Assembly: GCA_002358955.1 (NCBI GenBank)
Contig: DEPV01000112.1
Coordinates: 1 to 27,909 of the forward strand
Length of the DNA stretch: 27,909 nt
Direction: 5' to 3'
DNA from: Erysipelothrix sp. UBA3383
GTDB lineage: Bacteria; Bacillota_I; Bacilli_A; Erysipelotrichales; Erysipelotrichaceae
The notes beneath the pieces are model-generated. The model did not search any database, had not been told where the DNA came from, and worked only from the letters and a program-made list of their open reading frames with translations. Both the position numbers and the translations under genes were made by a program. Shown piece after piece: positions 1 through 7,299 of the stretch (position 1 is its first letter; each line of letters begins with the position of its first letter).

Positions 1-1776
1 GGCTTGAATGTAGATGATGAAAACCGTGTTATCTTTAATGAGATTACCAAAGATGCTGTATTGGCAGCTTTTGATCACCCTCGTCAAATTGATATGAAGA
101 TGGTGAAATCTCAAGAAACACGCCGTATCTTAGACCGTATTATTGGGTTTAAATTATCCAAGTTATTACAATCTAAAATTAAAAGTAAGTCTGCAGGACG
201 TGTTCAGTCCGTTGCATTAAAACTGATTGTCGATCGTGAAGCAGAAATTGATGCATTTATTCCAGAAGAATACTGGAGCATTGTTGCTAACTTTGAGAAT
301 GATGGTAACATCATTGAAACTACGGCAGAGCGTTTTAAAGATCAAAAGTTAGTGATGAGTAATGAAGAAGAAGCAATGACTGTAGTCAATGCGGTTCAAA
401 ATGAATTTACCATTAAGAAATTAGAAAAACGCAAGCGTTCTAAAGCGCCTCGTTTACCACTGATTACATCAACCCTACAACAAGAAGCTTCAACACGTCT
501 TGGACTGGGTGCTAAACGTACCATGTCCATTGCACAAAAACTGTATGAAGGAATTAACTTAGGGGATGAAACTGAAGGTCTTATCACCTATATGCGTACA
601 GACTCAACACGTCTTTCCAATACCTTTGTTGATGAAGCAAAAGCATATATTCTAGAACATCATGGAAAAGAGTATATGGGAACTTACCGTGAAGGAAAGA
701 AAACTGAAAATACACAAGATGCCCATGAGGCCATCCGTCCTACAGACATCACACGTACACCTGAGTCTGTTAAGAAGTATTTAAAACCCGATGAGTATAA
801 GGTCTACCGCTTTGTGTATTATCGTACCTTAGCCTCACTAATGGCTGCAGCACAGTTTGATTCAGTATCTGTAGTCTTTACTCAAAATGAGTATGACTTC
901 AATGGAAGTGGACAAACGTTAAACTTTGATGGTTACTTAAAAGTTTATGATTATGAGAAAACAAGCGATAAGATCATTGGTGAACTGGATGAAGCAAAAG
1001 CTTATAAACCCAATGACATTACACCCAACCAACACTTTACACAACCGCCATCACGCTTTACAGAGGCGCGTTTGATTAAAGAACTGGAAGAGAATGGGAT
1101 TGGTCGTCCTTCAACCTATTCTTCAATCTTAGATACGATTGTTTATCGTGCTTATGCAACCTTTGGTGCTCTTTCAGAGACATCCCGTACTAAGTATTTT
1201 AAACCGACAGATCAAGGTATTTTAACGACTAAAGCATTGAGTGATAACTTTGATGAGATCATCAACGTTGATTATACTGCTGAAATGGAAGCAGAATTAG
1301 ACCGTATTGCTGAAGGGGAAGAAGATTATGTTCAAGCGATTCAACGCTTTGTGGATAAATTCTACCCATTGCTTGAAAAAGCAGATGCTACAATGGAAAA
1401 AATTCCAGATGAACTAGTTGGGGAGAAATGTCCTGAATGTGGTCATGAACTGGTCTATCGTAATGGACGCTTTGGTCGCTTCATTGCATGTTCTAATTTC
1501 CCAGAGTGTCGCTACTTACGTCCACTTGAAGAAAACAAGAAACCAGCAGCTGAACCTACGGGTGAAGATTGTCCAGAATGTGGTAAACCACTTGTCAAAC
1601 GCATGAGTCGCTATAAAACAGAATTTGTAGCATGTTCAGGATTTCCAAAATGCCGTTACATTCAACCTAATGAAAACTTCAAACAGGAACGTGCTGAAGC
1701 CATTGCAAAGCAAAAGGCTGAAAAAGAAAAAGCGGAAGCTGAAGCTGAAGCAGCAAATGCAGCTGTAGAAGACTAG
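1..1776 (+). CDS. topA: DNA topoisomerase I (type IA), 5' end cut off by window
   Basis: Relaxes negatively supercoiled DNA by transient single-strand cleavage. The reading frame is open from base 1; the first TTG at 4 is internal, not a true start, since the family is near 690 residues and about 100 residues with the Toprim domain are missing. The visible part starts in the FNEITK segment. The catalytic tyrosine lies in LITYMRTDSTRLS (Tyr codon at 589-591), followed by AHEAIRPT and GIGRPSTY, all hallmarks of the family. Two C-terminal four-cysteine zinc ribbons begin at CPEC near 1429 and CPEC near 1570. The protein ends in an Ala/Glu/Lys-rich tail. A Xer recombinase gene follows 22 bp downstream, as near topA in Bacillus, but trmFO, which lies between them there, is absent. 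Confidence 0.97.
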   Translation, partial: GLNVDDENRVIFNEITKDAVLAAFDHPRQIDMKMVKSQETRRILDRIIGFKLSKLLQSKIKSKSAGRVQSVALKLIVDREAEIDAFIPEEYWSIVANFENDGNIIETTAERFKDQKLVMSNEEEAMTVVNAVQNEFTIKKLEKRKRSKAPRLPLITSTLQQEASTRLGLGAKRTMSIAQKLYEGINLGDETEGLITYMRTDSTRLSNTFVDEAKAYILEHHGKEYMGTYREGKKTENTQDAHEAIRPTDITRTPESVKKYLKPDEYKVYRFVYYRTLASLMAAAQFDSVSVVFTQNEYDFNGSGQTLNFDGYLKVYDYEKTSDKIIGELDEAKAYKPNDITPNQHFTQPPSRFTEARLIKELEENGIGRPSTYSSILDTIVYRAYATFGALSETSRTKYFKPTDQGILTTKALSDNFDEIINVDYTAEMEAELDRIAEGEEDYVQAIQRFVDKFYPLLEKADATMEKIPDELVGEKCPECGHELVYRNGRFGRFIACSNFPECRYLRPLEENKKPAAEPTGEDCPECGKPLVKRMSRYKTEFVACSGFPKCRYIQPNENFKQERAEAIAKQKAEKEKAEAEAEAANAAVED

Positions 1777-1798
1777 AAACTAAAAAAGGACCTTAATT

Positions 1799-2674
1799 AT
1801 GTATTTAGACGAATTTATGGATACCATAAGCGCAAATAATTCAGGATCACAACATACTGAGAGTGCATACAGAAATGATGTCTCTCAGTTTTTAGTATTT
1901 TATGAGACGGTTGATCTGGATGCATTACGACTTAATGATGCTTATGATTATTTAGAACACTTGTATCAAATGGGATTGAGTATTGTCAGTGTTGCACGTA
2001 AGGTATCAAGCATCCGCTCCTACTTTGATTTTTTACAACTTCATTATGGGCATGTGCACAATCCTTTCTCACACATTCAAATTAAACAACAATCAAGAAC
2101 ACTCCCGCGCTTGCTAACTCATCGTGAAATTGACACCTTACTATTATCATGTGAAGATGATGATTTTGGATTTCAAACCGAAGTCATTATCGAGTTGATG
2201 TATGCATGTGGACTGCGTGCTTCAGAACTGATTAATCTTAGACTACGTGATATGAATCTGCATGAGCGCAGTTTAAAAGTTGTGGGTAAGGGTGAGAAAG
2301 AACGGGTTTTATTCTTCTATGAGTCCTTACAAGAGAAGTTGAAAATATTTTTAGAGAAGACTAGGGTGCATATTGTAGAGGATGAGCATGACTTTCTATT
2401 TGCAGATCGTAAAGGAAAACCCATGAGTGCCTCACAACTCTCTTACCTTTTAAAGAAGCAAGGGGAGATTGCAAACTTGCAACAGGCACTGCATCCCCAT
2501 ATGTTGCGTCATAGTTTTGCAAGTCACTTACTGGATAATGGTGCAAGCATCCGTGTAGTCCAAACCTTACTGGGTCATGCTTCCCTGAGTACAACCCAGA
2601 TCTATACCCATGTTAGTTTGAGTAAGATTCAAAAGGCATACTATGCTGCAATGGATGATATTAAGCTCACATAA
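1799..2674 (+). CDS. Tyrosine recombinase XerC/XerD family
   Basis: Site-specific recombinase of 291 residues, the usual length for XerC/XerD, which resolve chromosome dimers at dif. Residues 1-90 form the SAM-like DNA-binding core domain. The catalytic domain shows the full set: Arg140 (GLRASELINL), Lys164 (VVGKGEKERV), His234 and Arg237 (HPHMLRHSF), His260 (LLGHASLSTTQIY) and nucleophile Tyr269. ATG at 1799 has AAAAAGGA at 1783-1790 as ribosome binding site. The position right after topA matches Bacillus xerC (codV) and argues for XerC rather than XerD, but the sequence alone does not settle this. No phage or integron genes are nearby, so a housekeeping role is most likely. It is probably co-transcribed with topA. 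Confidence 0.93.
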   Translation: MYLDEFMDTISANNSGSQHTESAYRNDVSQFLVFYETVDLDALRLNDAYDYLEHLYQMGLSIVSVARKVSSIRSYFDFLQLHYGHVHNPFSHIQIKQQSRTLPRLLTHREIDTLLLSCEDDDFGFQTEVIIELMYACGLRASELINLRLRDMNLHERSLKVVGKGEKERVLFFYESLQEKLKIFLEKTRVHIVEDEHDFLFADRKGKPMSASQLSYLLKKQGEIANLQQALHPHMLRHSFASHLLDNGASIRVVQTLLGHASLSTTQIYTHVSLSKIQKAYYAAMDDIKLT

Positions 2675-2823
2675 TTACACATCACATAGGAGAAGTCATA
2701 ACATACTTAAAGTGTATTATCTTAAGTGTAAGAGATGTATCTCTCTCTTATATCCATTTTCTCCTTTATTATATTTATTAACCCCAATGATGAATATAAT
2801 ATCTAAGGCTTTGCCTTATAATT

Positions 2824-2854
2824 AAAAAGCACAACCATAATGTGCTTTTTTTTT
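2824..2854 (+). terminator. Rho-independent terminator after the xer gene
   Basis: A perfect 10-bp stem AAAAAGCACA (2824-2833) and TGTGCTTTTT (2841-2850) with a 7-base loop, running into T residues to 2854. It lies 150 bp past the xer stop and ends the topA-xer transcript. The A-run/T-run symmetry means it could also terminate transcription from the other strand. Confidence 0.9.
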
Positions 2855-2965
2855 GCATTATAGAAAGAAAATGAGTAAAGAAGTGACAGCTTTACCAATT
2901 TATTTCGATTCCTAGAAGAATCTTAGGATTGCGATGATGTCGACTTGATTCGATGTGGATTTCCA

Positions 2966-2994
2966 TTGACTTTCTGAATTGTTTTCTCTATAAT
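2966..2994 (+). promoter_or_regulatory. Sigma-A promoter for yceD-rpmF
   Basis: TTGACT at 2966-2971 and a perfect TATAAT at 2989-2994, separated by 17 bp. This is the best consensus promoter in the window and lies 31 bp upstream of the yceD start, as expected for a ribosomal protein operon. Confidence 0.9.
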
Positions 2995-3025
2995 TAAATA
3001 GCGTTTGAAAAGTTAGGTGAGAAAC

Positions 3026-3535
3026 ATGATTTTTAAGAAATATGAACTGGATCGTCTGGGGTCTTCATATCTAGAAATAGATGAACCATTCCAAGCGGAT
3101 CTTGATATGATTAAGGATCATCCTCGTTTGAATGAATTACGTGATATCTTCATCGTTGGTCAAGTATACTATGACCCTCATTCATCACAATTACTACCGC
3201 AATTTAATATTGAAGGTGTTATGGTGGTTCCTTGTTCGATATCTCTAAAGCCTGTTGAATTTGATTTCAGCATTCCCTTTGAAGATATGTTCAGCTTTGA
3301 GCCTTTGGGCCAAGAGGAAGAAGGAATAGAAGTTAATGGAGATGAGTTAGATTTGAGTCCTTATATTAATGATTCAATTTTAACAGAAATACCATTAAGG
3401 ATGATTCACCCGGATTTAGAAGATTATCCTGAAGGTGAAGGATGGGAAGTATTGACTGAAGAAGATTTTATAAAACAAAAGAGTCAAGAAATTGATCCAA
3501 GACTAGCGAAATTGAAAGATTTCAAGATTGAATAA
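3026..3535 (+). CDS. yceD: YceD/DUF177 family protein
   Basis: A 169-residue acidic protein of the DUF177 (YceD) family, which in most bacteria is encoded immediately upstream of rpmF and has been linked to ribosomal RNA/50S metabolism; its exact role here is unknown. The assignment rests on length, the acidic stretch following the central beta-rich part, and above all the rpmF partnership 14 bp downstream. ATG at 3026 is preferred over the in-frame GTG at 3017 because AGGTGAG (3015-3021) is correctly spaced from the ATG and overlaps the GTG. The conserved cysteines of the strictest YceD members are not evident: the only cysteine is in VVPCSISL, matching the usual single conserved Cys region. 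Transcribed from the promoter at 2966. Confidence 0.85.
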   Translation: MIFKKYELDRLGSSYLEIDEPFQADLDMIKDHPRLNELRDIFIVGQVYYDPHSSQLLPQFNIEGVMVVPCSISLKPVEFDFSIPFEDMFSFEPLGQEEEGIEVNGDELDLSPYINDSILTEIPLRMIHPDLEDYPEGEGWEVLTEEDFIKQKSQEIDPRLAKLKDFKIE

Positions 3536-3549
3536 ATGGAGGTGAAATC

Positions 3550-3696
3550 ATGGCAGTTCCAAAAAGACGAACATCAAAGTCAGTGAAAAACAAAAGACGT
3601 ACACACTACAAATTACCACGTGTAACATTGGTTAAAGATCCTGAAACAGGAGAATACCGTTTACCACACCGTGCTAATCGTGCAGATGTTAAATAA
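3550..3696 (+). CDS. rpmF: 50S ribosomal protein L32, short zinc-free form
   Basis: A 48-residue ribosomal protein recognised by its start MAVPKRRTSKSVKNKRRTHY, near-identical to Firmicute L32. It is a 50S subunit component. Zinc-binding L32 has two CxxC pairs; here there is no cysteine at all, and the middle reads VKDPETGEYRLPHRANRADV, resembling the cysteine-less (C-minus) L32 of lactic acid bacteria. It stops earlier than the usual 56-60 residues because the C-terminal basic tail is missing. A ribosome binding site GGAGG/GGTGA lies at 3538-3545. It is second in the yceD-rpmF operon and is followed 2 bp later by a terminator. Too short for many automatic gene finders. Confidence 0.96.
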   Translation: MAVPKRRTSKSVKNKRRTHYKLPRVTLVKDPETGEYRLPHRANRADVK

Positions 3697-3698
3697 TC

Positions 3699-3727
3699 AA
3701 TCTTAGTGAAAACTAAGATTTTTTTTT
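3699..3727 (+). terminator. Terminator after rpmF
   Basis: A perfect 9-bp stem AATCTTAGT (3699-3707) and ACTAAGATT (3712-3720) closed by a GAAA tetraloop and followed by a run of T to 3727. It starts 2 bp after the rpmF stop. Confidence 0.93.
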
Positions 3728-3735
3728 ACTTAATT

Positions 3736-3744
3736 TGTTATAAT
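3736..3744 (+). promoter_or_regulatory. Extended -10 promoter for the CBS gene and murB
   Basis: TGTTATAAT (TGn plus perfect TATAAT at 3739-3744). No good -35 is visible because that position falls in the preceding terminator, so an extended -10 promoter is inferred. It lies 20 bp upstream of the CBS gene start at 3764. Confidence 0.7.
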
Positions 3745-3763
3745 GAAATATAAGAGGTGACTT

Positions 3764-4468
3764 ATGGAAAATTCAACCCGATTTCTAAATGCATTTATTA
3801 ATATTGAAATGACTTTAAAAGAAATACTGAAGATCAATCATTTACCCTTTACGCAACTTGTATCACGAGCAAAGAAGAAAAATAAAGTTGTGGCTTACTA
3901 TGAGTTTGACTTAATTGAGTACTCTCAATTAAGAAATGCGATTACACACAATCGTGTAGGATCTGCCCAAGAAGTCATTGCAGAGCCTCATTTATCTGTG
4001 GTTGAATCCATTGAAGCCATTGAAAAAGCATTGAATCATCCGACCCTTTTGATGGACATCATCAGCAAGGATGTATTTTATGTTGATTTATCAGACGATT
4101 TAACACAAGTTATTGAAGCTAAGAAAAAGACTGGGTATTCAGTAATTCCGGTTTATGATGATCGTATTTATGTAGGGACCATTACAGAGCCCATGATAGC
4201 ACGATGGATGGAAGATCATTTTATGGATTGTAATACCCAAGATTTAACCATTAAAAAATTACTAATGTATTCAAAGGATTTAGAACGGGTTGTTTTTGTT
4301 CATGAAAAGACAAGTGTCTTTGATGCTATGAATACATTTATGAACTGTTATCAAGAAGGGCACCGCATCGCTGCGATGATTATTACGCCCAATGGATACA
4401 CCAATGAAAAACCATTGCGTGTCTTAACATTAAGAGACCTACCTATTTTATTGCATGAAATGGTCTAA
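3764..4468 (+). CDS. CBS-pair protein with HEPN-like N-terminus
   Basis: A 234-residue soluble protein. Residues about 1-75 are helical and contain YSQLRNAITHNR, with Arg57-Asn58 and His62 fitting the RN-x(3-4)-H pattern of HEPN-fold domains. Residues about 97-150 and 163-232 form two CBS motifs (second-motif ends VGTITEPMIARW and LRVLTLRDLPILL), a pair that normally binds adenine nucleotides and senses energy state or a dinucleotide such as c-di-AMP. The combination suggests a nucleotide-regulated helical effector, but many HEPN-like domains are not nucleases, so no activity is claimed. murB starts 40 bp downstream and is probably co-transcribed. Base composition matches the neighbours. Start ATG at 3764 follows AGAGGTGA. 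Confidence 0.75.
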   Translation: MENSTRFLNAFINIEMTLKEILKINHLPFTQLVSRAKKKNKVVAYYEFDLIEYSQLRNAITHNRVGSAQEVIAEPHLSVVESIEAIEKALNHPTLLMDIISKDVFYVDLSDDLTQVIEAKKKTGYSVIPVYDDRIYVGTITEPMIARWMEDHFMDCNTQDLTIKKLLMYSKDLERVVFVHEKTSVFDAMNTFMNCYQEGHRIAAMIITPNGYTNEKPLRVLTLRDLPILLHEMV

Positions 4469-4508
4469 TGATGTATATTACTAGAGTGAGATTTATGAAG
4501 GAGTTTTT

Positions 4509-5393
4509 ATGACGAACTATTTTGAAATGAAAAATGCTTCTTTAAAGCGCTATAATACACTGCGATTGGATGTAACTGCCGACACGGTAATTATTCCACA
4601 TACAATTGAAGGATTGGTAGAAGCTTTAAGAACGTATAAAGATCGAGAAATTATTATTATTGGAAATGGTTCTAATATGTTATTTACAAAAGAACATTAT
4701 AATGAGGACTATTGTTTTATCATTACCATTTTATTAAACGATATTACGATTAAAAATGATGAAATTGTAACGGAAGCAGGCGCACGTTTGCACCGTTTAG
4801 CATGGTTTGCATGTGAGCAGTCCATTGGTGGAATGGAATTTTGTGAAGATATTCCAGGAACAATGGGTGGGGCTTTGATCATGAATGCAGGGCAATGGGA
4901 ATTTACCATTGGTCAGTATGTTAACTGGATTGAAGTGTACAACTATGAAACGGATATGATTGAAACCATCCGTCCGGATGATAAGTTTTTTGCATATCGT
5001 TATTCACGCATTAATGAAATGCCAGTTTATATTCTGCGTGCAGGTTTAAAAACATCACCTGGAGATTATAACAAGGCACTGGATAAGATTTTATTCTACC
5101 GTCATGAGCGTTATGTTAAACAACCGCGTAACTTCGCCAATGCAGGATCAGTGTTTAAGCGTCCTGTGGACAAAAATGGTGAGAGTCTTTACATCTGGAA
5201 GATGTTTGATGAAGTGGGCTTACGTGGGTTTAGAATTGGGGATGCGAAAGTATCTGATAAACACCCAGGATTTATTGTGAATGTTAAAAATGCGAGTGTG
5301 CATGATATTGCTGCAGTGATTGCAGAGTGTAAGAAACGTTGTTTGGAACGATTTGATGTTGCTATCGAATTGGAATGGCGTGTCATTTCTTAA
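4509..5393 (+). CDS. murB: UDP-N-acetylenolpyruvoylglucosamine reductase
   Basis: FAD-dependent reductase that converts UDP-GlcNAc-enolpyruvate to UDP-MurNAc with NADPH in the cytoplasm, the second committed step of peptidoglycan synthesis. It is 294 residues, typical of Firmicute MurB. Visible motifs are IIGNGSNMLF (49-59) and the FAD-binding IPGTMGGALIMNAG (115-128). NAGSVFKRP (211-219) carries the proton-donor Ser214, and GDAKVSDKHPGFIVN is at 244-258. The C-terminal glutamate is in ELEWRVI (Glu289), where most homologues have ExEVR. Start ATG at 4509 has AAGGAG at 4498-4503. It sits downstream of the CBS gene and directly upstream of the mraZ cluster, but a strong terminator separates it from that operon. 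Confidence 0.96.
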   Translation: MTNYFEMKNASLKRYNTLRLDVTADTVIIPHTIEGLVEALRTYKDREIIIIGNGSNMLFTKEHYNEDYCFIITILLNDITIKNDEIVTEAGARLHRLAWFACEQSIGGMEFCEDIPGTMGGALIMNAGQWEFTIGQYVNWIEVYNYETDMIETIRPDDKFFAYRYSRINEMPVYILRAGLKTSPGDYNKALDKILFYRHERYVKQPRNFANAGSVFKRPVDKNGESLYIWKMFDEVGLRGFRIGDAKVSDKHPGFIVNVKNASVHDIAAVIAECKKRCLERFDVAIELEWRVIS

Positions 5394-5407
5394 TTGAATC
5401 ATAAACT

Positions 5408-5446
5408 AAAAAAACTGTCTCTTTTTATTAAAGAGGCAGTTTTTTT
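5408..5446 (+). terminator. Terminator after murB
   Basis: The left arm at 5408-5424 (AAACTGTCTCTTT at its centre) pairs with AAAGAGGCAGTTT (5430-5442). There is one T-G wobble, a TTATT loop and a T-run to 5446. It begins 15 bp past the murB stop. Confidence 0.93.
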
Positions 5447-5489
5447 GTGTTTGCAAAGTGGAGGATTAAAAATAGGTAATTGATGGACT

Positions 5490-5529
5490 TATCAACAATC
5501 CCCAAGATATTGATCAGGGATTGTTGATA
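5490..5529 (+). repeat. 13-bp perfect inverted repeat upstream of mraZ
   Basis: TATCAACAATCCC (5490-5502) and its exact complement GGGATTGTTGATA (5517-5529) flank a 14-base spacer containing the palindrome TGATCA. It is followed only by GTTTTATAG, a weak T-tract. It lies between the murB terminator and the mraZ promoter. It may be a backup terminator or a protein-binding site; the sequence does not decide. Confidence 0.75.
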
Positions 5530-5594
5530 GTTTTATAGAATAAGCGTGAAAGTTCATGAAAATGCTAAAAAAAGTACTTATGCAGGGTCGAATA

Positions 5595-5603
5595 TGATAA
5601 TAT
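5595..5603 (+). promoter_or_regulatory. Possible extended -10 promoter of mraZ operon
   Basis: TGATAATAT at 5595-5603 fits TGn plus a -10 TAATAT. No convincing -35 is present at the right distance. Initiation would fall about 5610, inside the GTGG box array, as expected for an autorepressed promoter. Confidence 0.5.
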
Positions 5604-5604
5604 A

Positions 5605-5638
5605 GTGGTAAGAAGTGGTGCATTGTGGATAAAAGTGG
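5605..5638 (+). promoter_or_regulatory. MraZ operator: four GTGG boxes at 10-bp spacing
   Basis: GTGG occurs at 5605, 5615, 5625 and 5635, exactly one helical turn apart; three of the four are AGTGG. MraZ is known to bind tandem GTGG/TGGG-type repeats with 10-bp period ahead of its own gene, so this is read as its autoregulatory site. The last box overlaps the ribosome binding region (GTGGGTGAT), so MraZ bound here would cover promoter-proximal DNA up to the start codon at 5648. Confidence 0.85.
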
Positions 5639-5647
5639 GTGATAATC

Positions 5648-6076
5648 ATGTTTATGGGAGAGTACCAACATAATATCGATCCAAAAGGCAGGATTATTGT
5701 TCCTGCTAAATTTCGTGATGAACTGGGAGCATCCATGGTGGTGACTCGTGGTTTGGATGGCTGTCTTGCCATTTATACACTTGAACAATGGGCGCAAGTT
5801 GTTGAAAACTTAAAGAAGCTGCCCAGTACCAAACGCGAAGTACGTATGTATACCCACATGATTATGTCTAAAGCTGCTGAATGTGAGCTTGATAATCAAG
5901 GGCGAATTCGTATTCCTTTACATTTATGCACTGCTGCTAACATCGAGAAGCATTGTGTTGTTGTAGGGGTTAATGACCACGTTGAGATCTGGGATCAAGA
6001 ACGTTGGAACACTTACTTAGAAACGGCCAGCGAGAGTTTTGAAGATATTGCTGAGTCCTTAACGGAGTTCTTTTAA
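5648..6076 (+). CDS. mraZ: Transcriptional regulator MraZ
   Basis: A 142-residue DNA-binding protein that forms rings of dimers and represses the dcw division/wall operon of which it is the first gene. Two SpoVT-AbrB half-domains are clear: MFMGEYQHNIDPKGRIIVPA with its DxKGR motif at the N-terminus, and ELDNQGRIRIPLHL around residues 80-95. ATG at 5648 is chosen over the GTG at 5639 because family members begin MFMGEYQ. The tandem GTGG boxes just upstream are its probable operator. Its stop overlaps the rsmH start by one base (TAATG), implying coupled translation. Confidence 0.96.
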   Translation: MFMGEYQHNIDPKGRIIVPAKFRDELGASMVVTRGLDGCLAIYTLEQWAQVVENLKKLPSTKREVRMYTHMIMSKAAECELDNQGRIRIPLHLCTAANIEKHCVVVGVNDHVEIWDQERWNTYLETASESFEDIAESLTEFF

Positions 6077-6987
6077 TGAAACATATACCTGTCATGCTTA
6101 AAGAGTGCATTGAACTCTTAAACATCCATGAAGATGGAATTTATATTGATGCTACCCTTGGCGCTGGTGGGCACTCCCTTGCGATTTTAGAAGAACTAAA
6201 AGGGGGCCGTTTAATCGGATTTGATCGTGATATTGATGCGATTGAAAGAACCACATTAAGACTTCAAGAGTATGCTGATCAGACTACATTTGTCCACAAC
6301 TCCTATACAGCACTCAGTGACACACTGGATGAGCTGGGGATTGAAGCAGTTGATGGGATTCTTTTTGACCTTGGAGTATCATCACCACAATTTGATGATG
6401 CACACCGTGGATTTTCTTATCGATTTGATGCACGCTTGGATATGCGTATGGATCAATCACAAAGTTTGGATGCTTATGAGATTGTGAATACCTATGATGC
6501 TAAAGACTTAGTTCGCATCTTGCGTGAAAATGGAGAAGAGCGTTATGCCAAACGCATTGTTGAATTAATTATTGAAGCACGCCCTGTAGAAACAACCTTT
6601 CAGTTGGTGGATATTATCAAACGTGCTTATCCTAATAAAGAACTTAAAAAAGGCCATCCGGCTAAAAAAGTATTCCAGGCTTTACGCATTGAAGTAAACG
6701 ATGAATTTGAAGAAGTGAAGTCGGCAATGCATCAAGCCATCAGTCGTTTAAAAATTGGGGGACGTCTTGTTGTTATTACGTTTCACTCACTGGAAGATCG
6801 ACTGGTAAAAAATATCTTTAACGAATATGGAAAACCAAAAAAAGTGGACCCTCGTATTCCGATGTTGGAAGAGGAGGTCTTAAACTACAAATTGGTTACC
6901 CGTGCTGTTAAAGCAAGTAAAAGCGAATTGGAAATTAACAACCGTGCACATAGTGCGATTGTAAGAGCCATAGAAAGGGTGAAGTAA
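6076..6987 (+). CDS. rsmH: 16S rRNA m4C1402 methyltransferase RsmH
   Basis: S-adenosylmethionine-dependent enzyme that N4-methylates C1402 of 16S rRNA in the decoding centre (older name MraW). It is 303 residues, normal for the family. It has the start HIPVMLKECIELL and the SAM loop YIDATLGAGGHS (23-34) followed by LIGFDRDIDAI. The catalytic region is GILFDLGVSSPQFDD, followed by RGFSYRFDARLDMRMD and the conserved LVVITFHSLEDRLVK near residue 235. It overlaps mraZ by one base and is followed after 1 bp by ftsL, the standard order at the head of dcw clusters. Confidence 0.97.
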   Translation: MKHIPVMLKECIELLNIHEDGIYIDATLGAGGHSLAILEELKGGRLIGFDRDIDAIERTTLRLQEYADQTTFVHNSYTALSDTLDELGIEAVDGILFDLGVSSPQFDDAHRGFSYRFDARLDMRMDQSQSLDAYEIVNTYDAKDLVRILRENGEERYAKRIVELIIEARPVETTFQLVDIIKRAYPNKELKKGHPAKKVFQALRIEVNDEFEEVKSAMHQAISRLKIGGRLVVITFHSLEDRLVKNIFNEYGKPKKVDPRIPMLEEEVLNYKLVTRAVKASKSELEINNRAHSAIVRAIERVK

Positions 6988-6988
6988 A

Positions 6989-7297
6989 ATGTCAAAGAAA
7001 ATAGTACGTGTTAGACGTAAACGATCATTAAAATTATCAGGATTGCTTGGACTGATGGCATTTTTATCTGTTTTTCTATTCATGTTTACTTCTATTGCAA
7101 CCAAAGCAAGCAACAGTATGTTGGTGCGTGAGATTCAAGATACCCAACGTTCCATCAAAGTAGTGCGTGATGAAACCGAGGCGATTACTGCTGAACTTGA
7201 GGCACTGACAAACTACAACCGTGTTGTTGGTATTGCAAATGATGCAGGACTTGATTTGCATCAAAACAGTACTATTACTGTTAAACCCGGAGAATAG
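6989..7297 (+). CDS. ftsL: FtsL-like cell division protein
   Basis: A 102-residue bitopic membrane protein. It has a very basic cytoplasmic N-terminus (SKKIVRVRRKRSLK), one transmembrane segment at about 17-38 and an extracytoplasmic helix at about 45-85 with heptad-like hydrophobics, typical of FtsL. FtsL pairs with DivIC/FtsB in the divisome and helps activate septal wall synthesis. Sequence conservation in this family is low, so the call rests on size, topology and position between rsmH and the class B PBP, where ftsL is found in nearly all dcw clusters. The ribosome binding site AAAGGGTGA lies inside the end of rsmH. Confidence 0.88.
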   Translation: MSKKIVRVRRKRSLKLSGLLGLMAFLSVFLFMFTSIATKASNSMLVREIQDTQRSIKVVRDETEAITAELEALTNYNRVVGIANDAGLDLHQNSTITVKPGE

Positions 7298-7299
7298 TT

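Larger units (their letters stand above)
2675..3016. other. Non-coding gap between the xer gene and yceD
   Basis: These 342 bases hold no supported gene. They contain a small hairpin (TAAGGC, TTT loop, GCCTTA at 2804-2818), a strong Rho-independent terminator at 2824-2854 and a near-consensus promoter at 2966-2994. Open frames here are short, AT-rich and without good ribosome binding sites. I see no tRNA fold and no recognisable riboswitch. Confidence 0.7.

Noticed and set aside
2643..2825. 60-codon open frame after the xer gene
   Set aside because: It overlaps the end of xer, lacks a ribosome binding site, is low-complexity AT-rich sequence and runs into the terminator stem.
2871..2915. 14-codon open frame MSKEVTALPIYFDS just after a terminator
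   Set aside because: There is no promoter or ribosome binding site between the terminator and this ATG, and it is too short to judge.
2895..2945. TTCGATTCC resembling a tRNA T-loop
   Set aside because: No acceptor, D-arm or anticodon stem can be folded around it.
5605..5638. CRISPR-like or microsatellite repeat
   Set aside because: Only the GTGG core is repeated with a 10-bp step; there are no long repeat units or spacers, and the MraZ operator explains it.
5492..5797. Minus-strand open frame of about 100 codons across the mraZ upstream region
   Set aside because: It overlaps the mraZ coding sequence and its operator, has no ribosome binding site and shows no recognisable protein pattern.
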